DNA of 64,000 nucleotides from Natrialba magadii ATCC 43099 (lineage in GTDB: Archaea > Halobacteriota > Halobacteria > Halobacteriales > Natrialbaceae). The notes beneath the pieces are model-generated. The model made no database searches. It saw only the letters and a program-made list of their open reading frames with translations, and was not told the DNA's origin. Shown piece after piece: positions 9,877-19,623 of the stretch. The position numbers were made by a program, and so were the translations under genes. Location of the stretch: the NCBI RefSeq assembly GCF_000025625.1, contig NC_013922.1, positions 2,108,001-2,172,000 of the forward strand. The letters are read 5' to 3'. Every line of letters begins with the position of its first letter. Positions within the stretch are counted from its first letter, which is position 1.

Positions 9877-10477
9877 TCATGAAACAGTTGACAAGGGATC
9901 ACTCTCACCGCTACCAGAACCGTCGAAATGCGTCTTGATGGCGTACCCGATCATTCAGCCGATTCTGCACCTTATCTCGACTTAAGATCAACGTCCTTGA
10001 TCTTCATTTCTAGCCGCCCTTCGATCCACGATTCTGTCTCAAGCTCGGTTCGGTCATGCGTGTTCTTGTCTGTGCGCTCTTGTGTAGACTAGCGGAAGAG
10101 CATGTTAGCAACCCACGCCCGCCCCCGTGTTACGGACTGAGACGGTCGAAGATTCGAGAAAGCCTATTACTCGGTTCGCTGTCTGAGCCAGTACCGCTGT
10201 ACTATAGAAGAGCGTTTAGTATTGAGTACCGCTCCAAGCGTAAACTGATGAGTGAAACCAAACGAACGGTCTCGGTTTCGCCTATTCGATTCAGGTTGAA
10301 ACGCCACTAAATGGTTCTCTCCAGTCTTTATATGGCTCCAATCAATCTTCTCTACATATAAATATATGATGGAAACTCACCATCTGCTATTTTGATATAT
10401 AATAATATTAGATTATAATAATCACGAAGGAACTATTGTCAATTAGCTATATGTATCCAGAGGATATTGCCTATAGT
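9877..10477. other. Intergenic region, probably decayed DNA
   Basis: About 600 bases with no gene I can defend. Open frames are short and overlapping, and codon use does not resemble the neighbours. The last 160 bases turn strongly AT-rich, with several TATA-like stretches before the next gene. Confidence 0.5.
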
Positions 10478-11620
10478 ATGGCAAAAGATACCAATACGAT
10501 AAATCGCCGGACTATCCTTCGAAATGTGTCCGTTGGGACAGCTATTGTCGGTGTAGCCACTAGTACCGTGAGTGCAAATAGCGGAGTTGGAAAAGATAAG
10601 GTTGAAACCTCAGAACAAGATTCCCATTTAAGTTGTACCTCTTGGGAACACCACAGTGATTTCTGTCCTGAATCAACTAAGACTCGTGATTTGACTGCAA
10701 CTTCGATGTCTGATTGTGAGGAATCATGGGTAGAGTTCAATTGTATCAATGATCAAGAACACCGAAGGGAGTGTTGTTATGACCCACATCAATTAGAATA
10801 TGATAGTGATTCTATCGTAGCCTCTGGCGTGACGGAGGTCCATGGAGAATTAACTACTTCTGTCGCCCGTGAGACGGAGTGGCGAAGTCCGTATGAAGAT
10901 GACCCAGTTGAAAGTTATTGGATGGCACAATTCAATCTTGTTACCCTTGCCGAAACTCGAAATGAATCCGGCTCATTAGTCTGTTTTGTTGACGAATCCG
11001 AACTCAATATTAATAGATCTGGAAATGGGCAATTGAGAACATTTATCCAGGATGATAACCGTGAAGATGAAAACTGGGTTGGTGGTTCAGGAGATCTAGA
11101 TAAGAGCAGTGAATATGATATCGGAGATTACGGAGAAGAGATTCTTACGTTTGCTCTTGGTGAAATACCTGGCGGGTTTGGAACAGGATGGAGCGCGGGC
11201 GAAATGTTGGGTAGTATGTATAATATGTACACAGATGAGTACGAATTTGATGATACAATTTCACTCGCGTACAACTGGGATGATAATAGTCCCTGCAGTA
11301 ACCAAGCAGAGAGTACCGCACATTGGCTTCGATTTGAGGTGACAAATATGGACGGAGGTGATGAAGCTACTCTTAGTGTTAGTGATGAAACAAATATAGA
11401 TGGCCCTACGATGGAAACAGATATCACTATGCCAGTTTCAGCACCTTCTGCAGATCCGGATACGCTTCGAGAGATGTCTGACGCGGAACTGCAAGAACAA
11501 AATATGAGTGCGGCAACTGTTAAAGAAATTCGTGAAAGTCCCCAGAATTACGGTGTGTCTTCAGAGAGTATTGAATCCGAGCATCCAGAAACCCTAATAT
11601 TCCTTGGAGAAACTGAGTGA
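10478..11620 (+). CDS. Tat-exported Cys-rich protein of foreign composition
   Basis: 380 residues from the ATG at 10478, where a twin-arginine signal starts (INRRTILRNVSVGTAIVGVA). The frame stays open to 10436, but that extension would place the signal too deep. Residues about 50-100 hold a cluster of six or more cysteines (CTSW, DFCP, SDCEE, NCIN, ECCY) that may form disulfides outside the cell. The rest is acidic and probably beta-rich. The C-terminus carries a charged helical segment (LREMSDAELQEQNMSAATV). Base composition is far more AT-rich than in core genes, indicating horizontal acquisition. No family recognised. Confidence 0.75.
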   Translation: MAKDTNTINRRTILRNVSVGTAIVGVATSTVSANSGVGKDKVETSEQDSHLSCTSWEHHSDFCPESTKTRDLTATSMSDCEESWVEFNCINDQEHRRECCYDPHQLEYDSDSIVASGVTEVHGELTTSVARETEWRSPYEDDPVESYWMAQFNLVTLAETRNESGSLVCFVDESELNINRSGNGQLRTFIQDDNREDENWVGGSGDLDKSSEYDIGDYGEEILTFALGEIPGGFGTGWSAGEMLGSMYNMYTDEYEFDDTISLAYNWDDNSPCSNQAESTAHWLRFEVTNMDGGDEATLSVSDETNIDGPTMETDITMPVSAPSADPDTLREMSDAELQEQNMSAATVKEIRESPQNYGVSSESIESEHPETLIFLGETE

Positions 11621-12180
11621 CACAATAGAAATCTATTAAGGGTATTAAAATTTTATATATCACGATAGGGTTAGGGATGTAACTCGTCTTTGCATGTTTA
11701 TAAGCCACCTTCAGAACGGATAAAGAAATGGCCAATTCTTTCAGCAATCCATCAAGGCCTCGCTCTGATTGTTTGCGGACCCAGGAAAATAGGTTGTAGA
11801 TAGCCTCTTTCAGACCATGAATGGATCGTCAATATTTCCAACGAACGAAATGTGGAACCTTACAAGTGCAATGTGGTTTCATTCATATTGTATCCTTAAT
11901 CGCCTCAAATAGGGGAGCTTTAGATTTAATTGAGAAAATTCTATTTAAAAATCTATGGTGTATTATAACCCTTGAATAGCTCCGTGGTATCTATTCACTG
12001 ACCCCATAACTGTAGGTCATATTTAAAGTCAACATTCATGGCGATAACACAGTCGTGTGGTACGTCAGCTTCTCGCTTGTCCACTACGTTTTCACAGCGT
12101 CGCCTCTGCTTGACCAGCAATCTGTTCCTGGAGAGCGACCCACGGTAGCGCCCAAGCACAAATCAAACTACAGATCGCTA
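11621..12180. other. AT-rich intergenic region
   Basis: About 560 bases, strongly AT-rich up to about 12050. On the minus strand an open frame of roughly 100 codons (about 11520-11840) runs antisense to the end of the previous gene. It contains hydrophobic stretches but lacks a good start, so I do not call it. No tRNA or repeat seen. Confidence 0.45.
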
Positions 12181-12669
12181 CTACAACTCGAGTGTGTAGA
12201 CGACTTCCTCGTGCTCCTCGTCACCCATTTCGACCGTGCCGCCGCCCGTCTCCTCGAAGCCCAGGTCTTCGTAGAACGTTCGCCCGCCCTCGTTCGTGGC
12301 GAGGTCGATTGCCCGCATTCGGTTCATGTTGAAATCCGCGAGGTCGTCGCGCAGACGCTCGTGGAGCGCCGTGCCGACACCCTCGCGCTGGTGCTCCGGA
12401 TGGACGTACATCCGGAGCACATTGCCCTCGTCTTCCTGCACGACGCCGTGGGTGAAGCCGACGACGCCGTCGTCGGTTTCGGCAACTAGCACTGCGGTGC
12501 CGGGTTTCGAGAGTGCGCGCTCGAGTTCGTCGTCGGCGTACCAGTCGTCGACCGTTTCGTCGATGACGTCGCTCTCGAGTTCGTCGTAGGTGTCGTGCCA
12601 GGTGTCACGGGCGACTTCGCGGATTGCCTCGCGGTCGTCGGCAGTTGCTGGTCGGATTGCTCCCTCCAT
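12181..12669 (-). CDS. GNAT-family N-acetyltransferase
   Basis: 162 residues from the ATG at 12669 (MEGAIRPATADDREAI). It has the GNAT fold: beta1-alpha1 with IRPATADDREAIREVARDTW, the beta4 strand VVGFTHGV, and the acetyl-CoA loop VHPEHQREGVGTALHERL, which matches the Q/RxxGxG/A pattern. The acceptor (protein, antibiotic or small amine) cannot be predicted. Cytosolic. The open frame extends 9 codons upstream, but the conserved fold starts at the chosen Met. It stands alone at the edge of the AT-rich island and its composition is back to the core type. Confidence 0.85.
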   Translation of the reverse strand: MEGAIRPATADDREAIREVARDTWHDTYDELESDVIDETVDDWYADDELERALSKPGTAVLVAETDDGVVGFTHGVVQEDEGNVLRMYVHPEHQREGVGTALHERLRDDLADFNMNRMRAIDLATNEGGRTFYEDLGFEETGGGTVEMGDEEHEEVVYTLEL

Positions 12670-12791
12670 ACTGTGCTCTACAATACCGAGGGACAAAGAG
12701 ATACACTCAACGCGGGTTGTGTTAGTGCAACTAACGTTACGCCTGGGTGGGGACTGAGTCGGTCAGCAGTCGGTTTGGACAGGTGCGAACG

Positions 12792-13088
12792 CTACGCCTG
12801 CACGTCGAATCCGCGGTCACGAAGCAGGTCCGGTACTCTGTCGCGGTGCTCGCCCTGCAGTTCAATTCGCCCGTCGTCGACGGTGCCGCCGGTGCCGAGC
12901 GACGATTTGAGATCGGAGGCGATCGACTCGATTTCGGAGTTCGAGAGGTCGAAGCCCTCGACGATCGTCACTGGCTTGCCGTACCGCCGGGATTCCATGC
13001 GAATCGACAGCACCTGCTCTGCGGTTTCGAGGTCACTTTGGCTATCTAATTCGTCAAGCAGGTCGTCGAGTGGGTCGTCTGCGGGCAC
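12792..13088 (-). CDS. SUI1/aIF1-family translation initiation factor
   Basis: 98 residues, the normal size for archaeal aIF1. The conserved SUI1 core is present: the basic strand RRYGKPVTIVEGFD, the helix IESIASDLKSSLGTGGTV and the strand DGRIELQGEHRDRVPDLLRDRGF. aIF1 binds the small ribosomal subunit and monitors start-codon selection. An acidic helix precedes the core (DDPLDDLLDELDSQS). Monocistronic; the upstream region has no obvious Shine-Dalgarno. Confidence 0.92.
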   Translation of the reverse strand: MPADDPLDDLLDELDSQSDLETAEQVLSIRMESRRYGKPVTIVEGFDLSNSEIESIASDLKSSLGTGGTVDDGRIELQGEHRDRVPDLLRDRGFDVQA

Positions 13089-13255
13089 AGTTGAACGAAT
13101 GTCCTCCAGTGACTAAGACCTGCGCCTCACGTCCGCCGGTGTTGCTTGGAATTGTCTCCGTAGGTATTGTGCCTGTGAAACACGAGATTTGAACACAACG
13201 ATCTTAATTCATCACATTCAGAAAGCTTATTATTCCTCCTAAATGGTGAACGCAT

Positions 13256-13699
13256 ATGTTGCGGAGGAAATTCGCATTTGCATGTGGTGCAGTCACCGTT
13301 CCAGCCCTCTCTTCGTTCTCGACGAGTGCTGGCGAGTCGAACGCTAGTAACACGGACGTTCAAAAGACCGCCCTCATCGTTGTCAATGAATGCAACGGTA
13401 CGATCGACGGAGACGTGTCGTTTGAAGGAACGAACGGTGATCACGAGGCTGTCGCGGAATTTTCACTCACGGCTGAGTCAGTCGAACGGATTCCGGTAGC
13501 CCTGCCAGCAGACCGTGAGATTGACGTTATCATTTCCGGCGAAATTCGGTCGACAGGAGCAACGTTCACGAGATCGGATACCGAGGTAACGACAACGTTC
13601 CCCGTCAAGGAGACGGAAGCAATCGTTCCGGGTGATGGACCACTTCTCGTTCTCGTCACTCGAGACTCGGTGACGGTCGCTACTGTTCAAGGACAGTGA
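13256..13699 (+). CDS. Small exported protein, function unknown
   Basis: 147 residues. MLRRKFAFACGAVTVPALSSFSTSAGES looks like a signal peptide with an arginine pair; there is no clean lipobox although a Cys lies at residue 10. The mature part is rich in beta-strand-forming residues and resembles short extracellular immunoglobulin-like haloarchaeal proteins. An AT-rich stretch (GAAAGCTTATTATT) about 25-35 bases upstream may be its promoter. No family is recognised. Confidence 0.65.
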   Translation: MLRRKFAFACGAVTVPALSSFSTSAGESNASNTDVQKTALIVVNECNGTIDGDVSFEGTNGDHEAVAEFSLTAESVERIPVALPADREIDVIISGEIRSTGATFTRSDTEVTTTFPVKETEAIVPGDGPLLVLVTRDSVTVATVQGQ

Positions 13700-13790
13700 C
13701 GTCTCGGTTTGTCGGTTGTATGTGTGCGAACTGTTTGCCGAATTCGTATTCGTCTGTCATCGCGTACGCCGCAGTACTACTGGCCACCGA

Positions 13791-14324
13791 TCAGATTTCC
13801 GGACCGCCATCCGTCCTCCAGCGCCCAACGAGTTCGGTGGTGCCGACCGAGAGGACCGACAGCCAGAGGGCACAGGCGACGAGACCGACCGTCGTCGCGA
13901 CCGCGGAGTGGATCGCAAGCGGTGCGAGAACGAGCAGCGGGAGGCCGGGGAGGAGCATCACGAACGTCAGCGCGTCGCCGAGAATTGCTGGTCCGATTCC
14001 GGCGAAGGCGACCAGCGCCCAGAGCGCACAGAGTCCGACCAGCGCGAGAAAGACGGTAAGCGAGGCCGTGTCGGGCTGAAACACCCGCTGTCGAAATGGC
14101 AACTCTTCGGCCGCGACGGACTGATTTCGCCCGACGGCCGCGAGAAGGGCGGCAACAGCGGCCGAGCCGACGACCGCGCCAGCCAACCCGAGTAGGATCA
14201 GCCCTGCACTCGGTTCGACCGTCGGCGGAAGCTGGGCGGTCGTCAAATTCCGGTTGACGAACCAGACCGCCGGAAAGAGGGCCATGAAGAAGGGGACCAC
14301 CATGGCGCGGACGAAGTCGTTCAT
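13791..14324 (-). CDS. Multi-pass membrane protein, function unknown
   Basis: 177 residues from the ATG at 14324 (MNDFVRAMVVPFFMAL). Four to five hydrophobic segments are visible, including VVPFFMALFPAVWFV, LILLGLAGAVVGSAAVAALL, LALVGLCALWALVAFAG, LPGLPLLVLAPLAI and VGLVACALWLSVLSV. It is an inner-membrane protein without recognisable catalytic motifs. It lies immediately downstream of uvrC on the same strand with a gap of about 100 bases, but no link to repair is implied. Confidence 0.75.
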   Translation of the reverse strand: MNDFVRAMVVPFFMALFPAVWFVNRNLTTAQLPPTVEPSAGLILLGLAGAVVGSAAVAALLAAVGRNQSVAAEELPFRQRVFQPDTASLTVFLALVGLCALWALVAFAGIGPAILGDALTFVMLLPGLPLLVLAPLAIHSAVATTVGLVACALWLSVLSVGTTELVGRWRTDGGPEI

Positions 14325-14420
14325 TACCCAACGGTTCAACCGGGCAATACAAATACGTTAGCGAACTGTGACGAATCGGCCTGCTGTGACTTTTGTGCGT
14401 CCTCTCACTGCACATCGACG

Positions 14421-16235
14421 CTACAGCCGTTCCTTCACCGTTCGAGCCGTCTTCTCGCCGACACCAGAAACGCTCTGTAGGTCCTCCACGCTCGCCTCGC
14501 GAACGTTCTCCACACTCCCGAAGCGACCGAGCAGCCGTTTTCGCGTCTCAGGGCCGATTCCCGGAACGTCGTCTAACACCGTCCTCACGTCGTCACGCAG
14601 CGTCTGATGGTACTGGACGGCAAAGCGGTGAGACTCGTCGCGAACACGCTGGAGCAGGTGCAGATGCGGCGCATCCGAGGGCCAGGAAAGCTGTCTATCG
14701 GGGATGATAACCGTCTCCTCGGCCTTTGCCAGCGCGATTGCAGGTACGTCCCAGCCGACTGCACTCAGGGCGTCCCGGGCCGCCTCGAGTTGCCCCTCGC
14801 CGCCGTCGATCAGCAGGAGATCCGGATCCGGCCTGTCGTCCCGGTCCTCGACGGCTCGGCTGGCGCGCCACTCGAGTAGCGCGCGCATGTTGTCGTAGTC
14901 GTCGTTCTGGTCGGTGAGTTTCTTCCGGCGGTAGTCGGCCTTTTCAGCGCTGCCGTCGACGAAGGTGACGTTGCTGCCCACGGCGGCTGTTCCCTGGGCA
15001 TGGCTCACGTCGAAGCCCTCGATTCGGCGGGCCGTGTCGAGGTTGAGTGCGTCGGCGAGCATGCCACACTCGTCGCGCCGGCCGACGTTTCGCCGGGCGT
15101 TTTTGAGCGCGAGGTCGACGAGTTTGGCCTCGCGACCGGCACCGGGGACGCGGACGGCGACGCCCTCGGCGTCGAGCCAGGTGCTGACCTCGTCGTCGTT
15201 GTGGCGTTCGGGGAGGAGGAGTGCGTCGGGGAGGTCGCGTTCGGCGTAGTACTGAACGATGAAGGCGGCGAGGACGGCGGGGACGCCGCCCTGGCTGTCC
15301 GCTGTCTCCGCACCCGCTGCGAGGCCGCCATCGCCTGCAGCTGCCGTTTTCGCTTCCGCTCCCGCTTCTGTTCCTGCACCCGGCGCTTCGAGCGTGTGGC
15401 GCTCTCGATCCACGAGCTTCCCGCTCTCGGCGCGCAGTCGAGCCACCGTCGCGTCCTCGCCCTCGATGGCGACGCCGAGCACGTCGACGGCACGCTCGTC
15501 GCCGACCGATTGGACCGCCTCGCCGCCCTCACCGTGGAAGGCTTCGACCGTCTCGAGTCGGTCCCGCAGATTCGCCGCGCGCTCGAAGTGCTGTTCCTGG
15601 GCGGCGGTTTCCATCTCCCGACGCAGTGGATCCGTGAGAATCCCGGTCTCGCCCTCGAAGAAGCGCTCGACGGCGGTCACGTCTTCGGCGTACGTCTCGA
15701 GTTCGATCTCTCGCGTGCAGGGGGCGGTACAGAGCCCCATCTCGTAGTCGAGGCAGGGACGGTCCCGGCCCGAGTACTTGTGGTCCGAACAGCCGCGGAC
15801 GCCGTAGGTCTCGCGCAGGGCCTTCACGACGGTCTCGACCTGCCGTTTGTTGGTGTAGGGCCCGAAGACGGTCGCGGATTCGCTCGGATCACGGGTGATC
15901 TCGATCTGCGGGGCGGGGTGATCCGTCAACTGGACCATCGGGTACGATTTGTCGTCCTTGAGCCGGACGTTGTACCGCGGCTGGTGGCGCTTGATCAGGT
16001 TGGCCTCGAGCAAGAGCGCCTGTGTTTCGGTGTCGGTGACCGCAATCTCGACCGCGTCTGCGCGGTCGATCATCCGACTGATGCGGGCGCTTCGCGGATC
16101 GGCGTAGGAGCCGACGCGACTCCGGAGGTCGACGGCCTTGCCGACGTAGAGGGTTGTGCCGTCGGCCTGGAACTGGTAGACGCCCGGCTCTCGCGGCAGC
16201 GATCGGGCACGCTCGCGAACCGCGTCTGCGTTCAT
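14421..16235 (-). CDS. uvrC: Excinuclease ABC subunit C
   Basis: 604 residues. UvrC makes both incisions around a lesion after recruitment by UvrB. The N-terminal GIY-YIG domain ([20 protein letters not shown]) performs the 3' cut. A Cys-containing linker follows ([16 protein letters not shown]). The UVR motif is near the middle ([18 protein letters not shown]). The RNase H-like endonuclease half has [15 protein letters not shown] and [13 protein letters not shown]. Two C-terminal helix-hairpin-helix motifs ([13 protein letters not shown] and [12 protein letters not shown]) bind DNA. A low-complexity Ala/Gly insert sits near residue 290. The same window also encodes uvrB. Confidence 0.97.
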   Translation of the reverse strand: MNADAVRERARSLPREPGVYQFQADGTTLYVGKAVDLRSRVGSYADPRSARISRMIDRADAVEIAVTDTETQALLLEANLIKRHQPRYNVRLKDDKSYPMVQLTDHPAPQIEITRDPSESATVFGPYTNKRQVETVVKALRETYGVRGCSDHKYSGRDRPCLDYEMGLCTAPCTREIELETYAEDVTAVERFFEGETGILTDPLRREMETAAQEQHFERAANLRDRLETVEAFHGEGGEAVQSVGDERAVDVLGVAIEGEDATVARLRAESGKLVDRERHTLEAPGAGTEAGAEAKTAAAGDGGLAAGAETADSQGGVPAVLAAFIVQYYAERDLPDALLLPERHNDDEVSTWLDAEGVAVRVPGAGREAKLVDLALKNARRNVGRRDECGMLADALNLDTARRIEGFDVSHAQGTAAVGSNVTFVDGSAEKADYRRKKLTDQNDDYDNMRALLEWRASRAVEDRDDRPDPDLLLIDGGEGQLEAARDALSAVGWDVPAIALAKAEETVIIPDRQLSWPSDAPHLHLLQRVRDESHRFAVQYHQTLRDDVRTVLDDVPGIGPETRKRLLGRFGSVENVREASVEDLQSVSGVGEKTARTVKERL

Positions 16236-16323
16236 CGGGCGCGCTAGGAGGTGGACGGCTTTCAGCCTGACTCATCGGGTCTGCGGTTCCGTCACTGTCA
16301 CCACCGCTGACTGTACCCGTAAC

Positions 16324-17193
16324 TCACCACCCGTTCCCTGGACCGAACTCGTCGTTTAGCGAGTGGTCGTCTCTGTCCCGGTCTCTGTCTCCGTTGGAAA
16401 CACCGCCGCTCGTCGCCGCGAGGGACTGCCCACCGATCGGCGAGCCCGGCTGGATCGCCTCGCGGAGACTGAGCGCAGTCACCCTCCCGTCGTCCGTTCG
16501 ACTGAGCGGCAGTTCGATATCAGCCTCGCCCGCAACTTCGATCCGCAGGCGCTCACTGCGAGAGCGGACGTACAGTGTCGCGAACACGGCCGCCAGTCCG
16601 AGTGAGAGCAGGCCACCCACGAGCACGACCAGGTCGAGCACTTGAAACACCAGCCCGAACGTCTCGAAGAGTCCATCGACGGCAGCTGTCGTCGCGATAT
16701 CCGTTCCGGACTCTGCGCCGGCTGCTGTTTCCGCGCCCGACCCGGCCGTTTCCGATTCAACACCTGCGCCGGCCCCGTCTCCGCTCGCCTCGTCGCTTTC
16801 GAGTGCCACCGTTGGAACCATGGCCGCGAACGAGGTTGCCAGCGAAATCGTCAGGAGTGTGAGTCCGAGCGCGCCGGCGAGCAGCGTCCGGTAGAGGTTC
16901 GCTGGTGACCCGCCCGTGCTGACAGCAACGTGCTGGACGTTCGGCCGATCGACGTGTCGGTAGGGTCGACTATCGGTGCCGGTGGTTCCTCGACCGCTGC
17001 TACCATCGTGATCGACCGCCAGCACGCGGTGGCTGGTGACGACGACCGTCGCCGACTCGAGTGCGACGCGTCGCTGTTCGGTTTCGCCCTCGTAGCGAAG
17101 CTGGTCGAGGTAGTCGAGTCGAGATCCGGGGTTGGAGGGGTCGCTCTGGTTCTCTCGACTGTCCCCATCGTCCCGGTTCCTGCGCGTGGCCAT
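16324..17193 (-). CDS. Membrane protein with possible PH-like domain
   Basis: 289 residues. The N-terminal third (LDQLRYEGETEQRRVALESATVVVTSHRVLAV then VDRPNVQHVAVSTG) resembles the short PH-like/YdbS-type domains of haloarchaeal membrane proteins. Two hydrophobic segments follow (about 105-128 and 178-205), separated by a long Ala/Gly/Ser/Glu-rich loop. The tail ends in an Asp/Arg run. Function unknown. It ends about 90 bases before the uvrC start, on the same strand. Confidence 0.65.
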   Translation of the reverse strand: MATRRNRDDGDSRENQSDPSNPGSRLDYLDQLRYEGETEQRRVALESATVVVTSHRVLAVDHDGSSGRGTTGTDSRPYRHVDRPNVQHVAVSTGGSPANLYRTLLAGALGLTLLTISLATSFAAMVPTVALESDEASGDGAGAGVESETAGSGAETAAGAESGTDIATTAAVDGLFETFGLVFQVLDLVVLVGGLLSLGLAAVFATLYVRSRSERLRIEVAGEADIELPLSRTDDGRVTALSLREAIQPGSPIGGQSLAATSGGVSNGDRDRDRDDHSLNDEFGPGNGW

Positions 17194-17330
17194 CGGTTCG
17201 TCTCGTCCGTGAGTCCATCAACGCGCCTCAAGTACGCTGTGGCGTTCTGCTGTACGTGCGAACGCTCGATTCTGCGACCGGCTACGACGGACGCGATACT
17301 TTCTCGGTGTTCCGTCGGTAACCATAGTCC

Positions 17331-17600
17331 ATGACTGAGTCGACGGTTCAGTGTTGGCTGGTCGAACGCGAGTTCGGGACGCGAAATATCGTGACGCTCG
17401 TCTACGCGACACCCGATGGCTCACGATACCAGCAGCGTGAGCGTTCATCGACTGCGCTGCAGACGGGTTCTCAGGTGACTGCCGCAACGGCTGTCCCCGA
17501 GTCGGATCTCGAGCCAGTCGAGGACGAACAGACCCGCGAACGCTACGCCACGGAGGTCGAGCGCGTGACTGATCAGTATGAGCCTGACGACCCGATCTGA
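17331..17600 (+). CDS. Small haloarchaeal conserved hypothetical
   Basis: 89 residues, soluble. An N-terminal beta-hairpin pattern (VQCWLVEREFGTRNIVTLVYATPDG) is followed by an acidic helical tail (TRERYATEVERVTDQYEPDDP). There are no cysteine pairs or membrane segments. It is divergent from the preceding membrane-protein gene and lies about 90 bases upstream of the ABC transporter pair on the same strand. I do not recognise a function. Confidence 0.7.
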   Translation: MTESTVQCWLVEREFGTRNIVTLVYATPDGSRYQQRERSSTALQTGSQVTAATAVPESDLEPVEDEQTRERYATEVERVTDQYEPDDPI

Positions 17601-17692
17601 CTGGCTGCTGTAGTTTCTTCCTTTCGATCTGGTGAGTGGATTATCTCTCACAAGTGGCAACTCTTATCGGTGAACGCACTGATGGGTCAGCC

Positions 17693-18625
17693 ATGCCCGC
17701 ACTCCGCGTCGACGACCTGACGAAATCATACGGTCAGACGCTCGCGCTCGACGACCTCTCCTTCGAGGTCCGTGAGGGCGAGGTCTTCGGCTTTCTCGGC
17801 CCGAATGGCGCAGGGAAGTCGACCACGATCAATGTGGTCCTCGACTTCATCCGCCCGACAGCCGGCCGCGTCGAGGTGCTCGGCCGCGACGCGCAGGCTC
17901 ACAGCCGCGAGATTCGCTCGCGGACCGGCGTCCTCCCCGAAGGGTATCGAACCTACGACCGGCTCACCGCCCGCCAGCATCTCGAGTTCGCCATCGAATC
18001 GAAAGGTGTTGACGACGATCCGGAAGCCCTCCTCGAGCGGGTCGATCTGGCAGACGCCATCGACAAGAAGGCCGGCGGCTACTCGAAAGGGATGGCCCAG
18101 CGACTCATGCTTGCGATGGCGCTGGTCGGCGAACCCGACCTGCTGATCTTAGACGAGCCCTCGACGGGGCTCGACCCGAACGGCGCACGCGAGATGCGCG
18201 AAATCGTCCGCGAGGAGAACGCCCGCGGCGCGACGGTGTTCTTCTCGAGCCACAGCATGGAGCAGGTCGAGGCGGTCTGTGACCGCGTCGGCATCCTCCG
18301 GAACGGCGAGATGGTCGCCGTCGACTCCGTCGAGGGGCTTCGCGACTCGGTCAGCGGCGGTACAACGCTTCGGATTACGGTTGACCGTATCGACGACGAG
18401 GCGATCCAGGCCGTTCGTTCCCTCTCTGACGTATCGAACGTTACCGTTGGGTCGGCGCAGGAACAGTCACCGACGATCACCGCACAGGTCGAGGGCTCGA
18501 AGACCGCTGTGCTCACCGCACTCGAGGACCACGGCGTCGACGTCAGGGATTTCTCGACGGAGGAGGCCTCGCTCGAAGACGTCTTCCAGTCGTACACGAC
18601 GGGAACGGAGGTGCATGCGCGATGA
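17693..18625 (+). CDS. ABC transporter ATP-binding protein (ABC-2 type)
   Basis: 310 residues from the ATG at 17693 (MPALRVDDLTKSYG); the longer frame from 17636 is not needed. Walker A is FLGPNGAGKST, the ABC signature is GGYSKGMAQRL, Walker B plus D-loop is LLILDEPSTGLDPNG, and the switch His is in VFFSSHSMEQVEAVC. The C-terminal 80 residues form the small extra domain common to ABC-2 exporters. It overlaps the permease gene by 4 bases (ATGA), so the pair is co-translated and forms one transporter. The substrate is unknown; drugs, lipids or NosF/CcmA-like cargo are possible. Confidence 0.93.
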   Translation: MPALRVDDLTKSYGQTLALDDLSFEVREGEVFGFLGPNGAGKSTTINVVLDFIRPTAGRVEVLGRDAQAHSREIRSRTGVLPEGYRTYDRLTARQHLEFAIESKGVDDDPEALLERVDLADAIDKKAGGYSKGMAQRLMLAMALVGEPDLLILDEPSTGLDPNGAREMREIVREENARGATVFFSSHSMEQVEAVCDRVGILRNGEMVAVDSVEGLRDSVSGGTTLRITVDRIDDEAIQAVRSLSDVSNVTVGSAQEQSPTITAQVEGSKTAVLTALEDHGVDVRDFSTEEASLEDVFQSYTTGTEVHAR

Positions 18626-19581
18626 GCACCGACGTTGGGTCCGGCTCTGGGTCCGAGGCGACCGCAACCGACACTGGGCCTGACACGGCTGCAGGTGGCT
18701 CTCCGAGCAGTTCGATCAACCCGTCGAGTGTCCGCGCGGTCGCGAAGAAGGACTTTCGGGACTCCATCCGCTCGTGGATGTTCTGGGGGCTGAGCGTCTT
18801 CTTCTTCACCCTGCTGGTTGCGACGACCGGCGTCATTTCCTACTTCGGCGATGATATCGCCGCACAGGGACAGACGACGGAGGCGCTCGTGGCCATGGTC
18901 AACGGGATCACGCGGCTGGTCATCCCGCTGATCGCGTTGATCCTCGGCTGGAAGGCCATCGCCGGTGAGCGCGAGTCGGGGAGCATCAAGATCCTGCTCT
19001 CGCTTCCTCACTCCCGGAAGGACGTGCTCCTCGGGAAGCTTATCGGCCGGGCTGCCGTGCTTTCGGTGTCACTCGTCGTCGGCTTCGTGCTTGCGGCGCT
19101 CGTCGTGGTCGCCCTACTCGGCAGCTTCGATATCGTCGACTACGGCGGACTCCTCGTGATGTCGATCATCTACGGGCTCGCCTACACGAGTATCGCGGTC
19201 GCCGTCTCGTCGCTGACGCGCTCGACGACCGTTGCCGGTGCGGGGATGTTCGGCATCTTCGTCCTGTTCTACATTCTCTGGGACACCATGCTCGTCGCGT
19301 TCATGACGCTGATGAATATGGGCTATTTGCCGGAAGGAGAAACGACCGCGCAGGTCATGCTGTTCTTCAACAGCCTCGATCCTGGAATGGCCTACCAAAA
19401 CGTTCTCTCGCTGGTGACGTCGGTGGGTGACCTCGACGGACAGACGGTGATGATGCTCGAAAATATGTTCGGTAGCGTGCCGTTCTATCTGCAGGATTGG
19501 TTCGCGTTCGTCATCCTGCTGGGCTGGATCGTCGTGCCGATCGCGATTGCGCTCTTCCGGTTCGATCGGGTCGACCTCTAG
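18622..19581 (+). CDS. ABC-2 family transporter permease
   Basis: 319 residues with about six transmembrane segments. Each of these is long and hydrophobic: FWGLSVFFFTLLVATTGVIS, LVIPLIALILGWKAI, AAVLSVSLVVGFVLAALVVV, GLLVMSIIYGLAYTSIAVAV, MFGIFVLFYILWDTMLVAF and AFVILLGWIVVPIAIALF. The cytoplasmic motif GERESGSIKILLSLPHSR is typical of NosY/ABC-2 permeases. The start overlaps the stop of the ATPase gene. A polar, Gly/Ser/Thr-rich tail of 35 residues precedes the first membrane helix. Confidence 0.92.
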   Translation: MSTDVGSGSGSEATATDTGPDTAAGGSPSSSINPSSVRAVAKKDFRDSIRSWMFWGLSVFFFTLLVATTGVISYFGDDIAAQGQTTEALVAMVNGITRLVIPLIALILGWKAIAGERESGSIKILLSLPHSRKDVLLGKLIGRAAVLSVSLVVGFVLAALVVVALLGSFDIVDYGGLLVMSIIYGLAYTSIAVAVSSLTRSTTVAGAGMFGIFVLFYILWDTMLVAFMTLMNMGYLPEGETTAQVMLFFNSLDPGMAYQNVLSLVTSVGDLDGQTVMMLENMFGSVPFYLQDWFAFVILLGWIVVPIAIALFRFDRVDL

Positions 19582-19623
19582 AGCGACTCTCTCGCGTCAC
19601 TCGTTGTAGAGCGCCCTCTCGCA

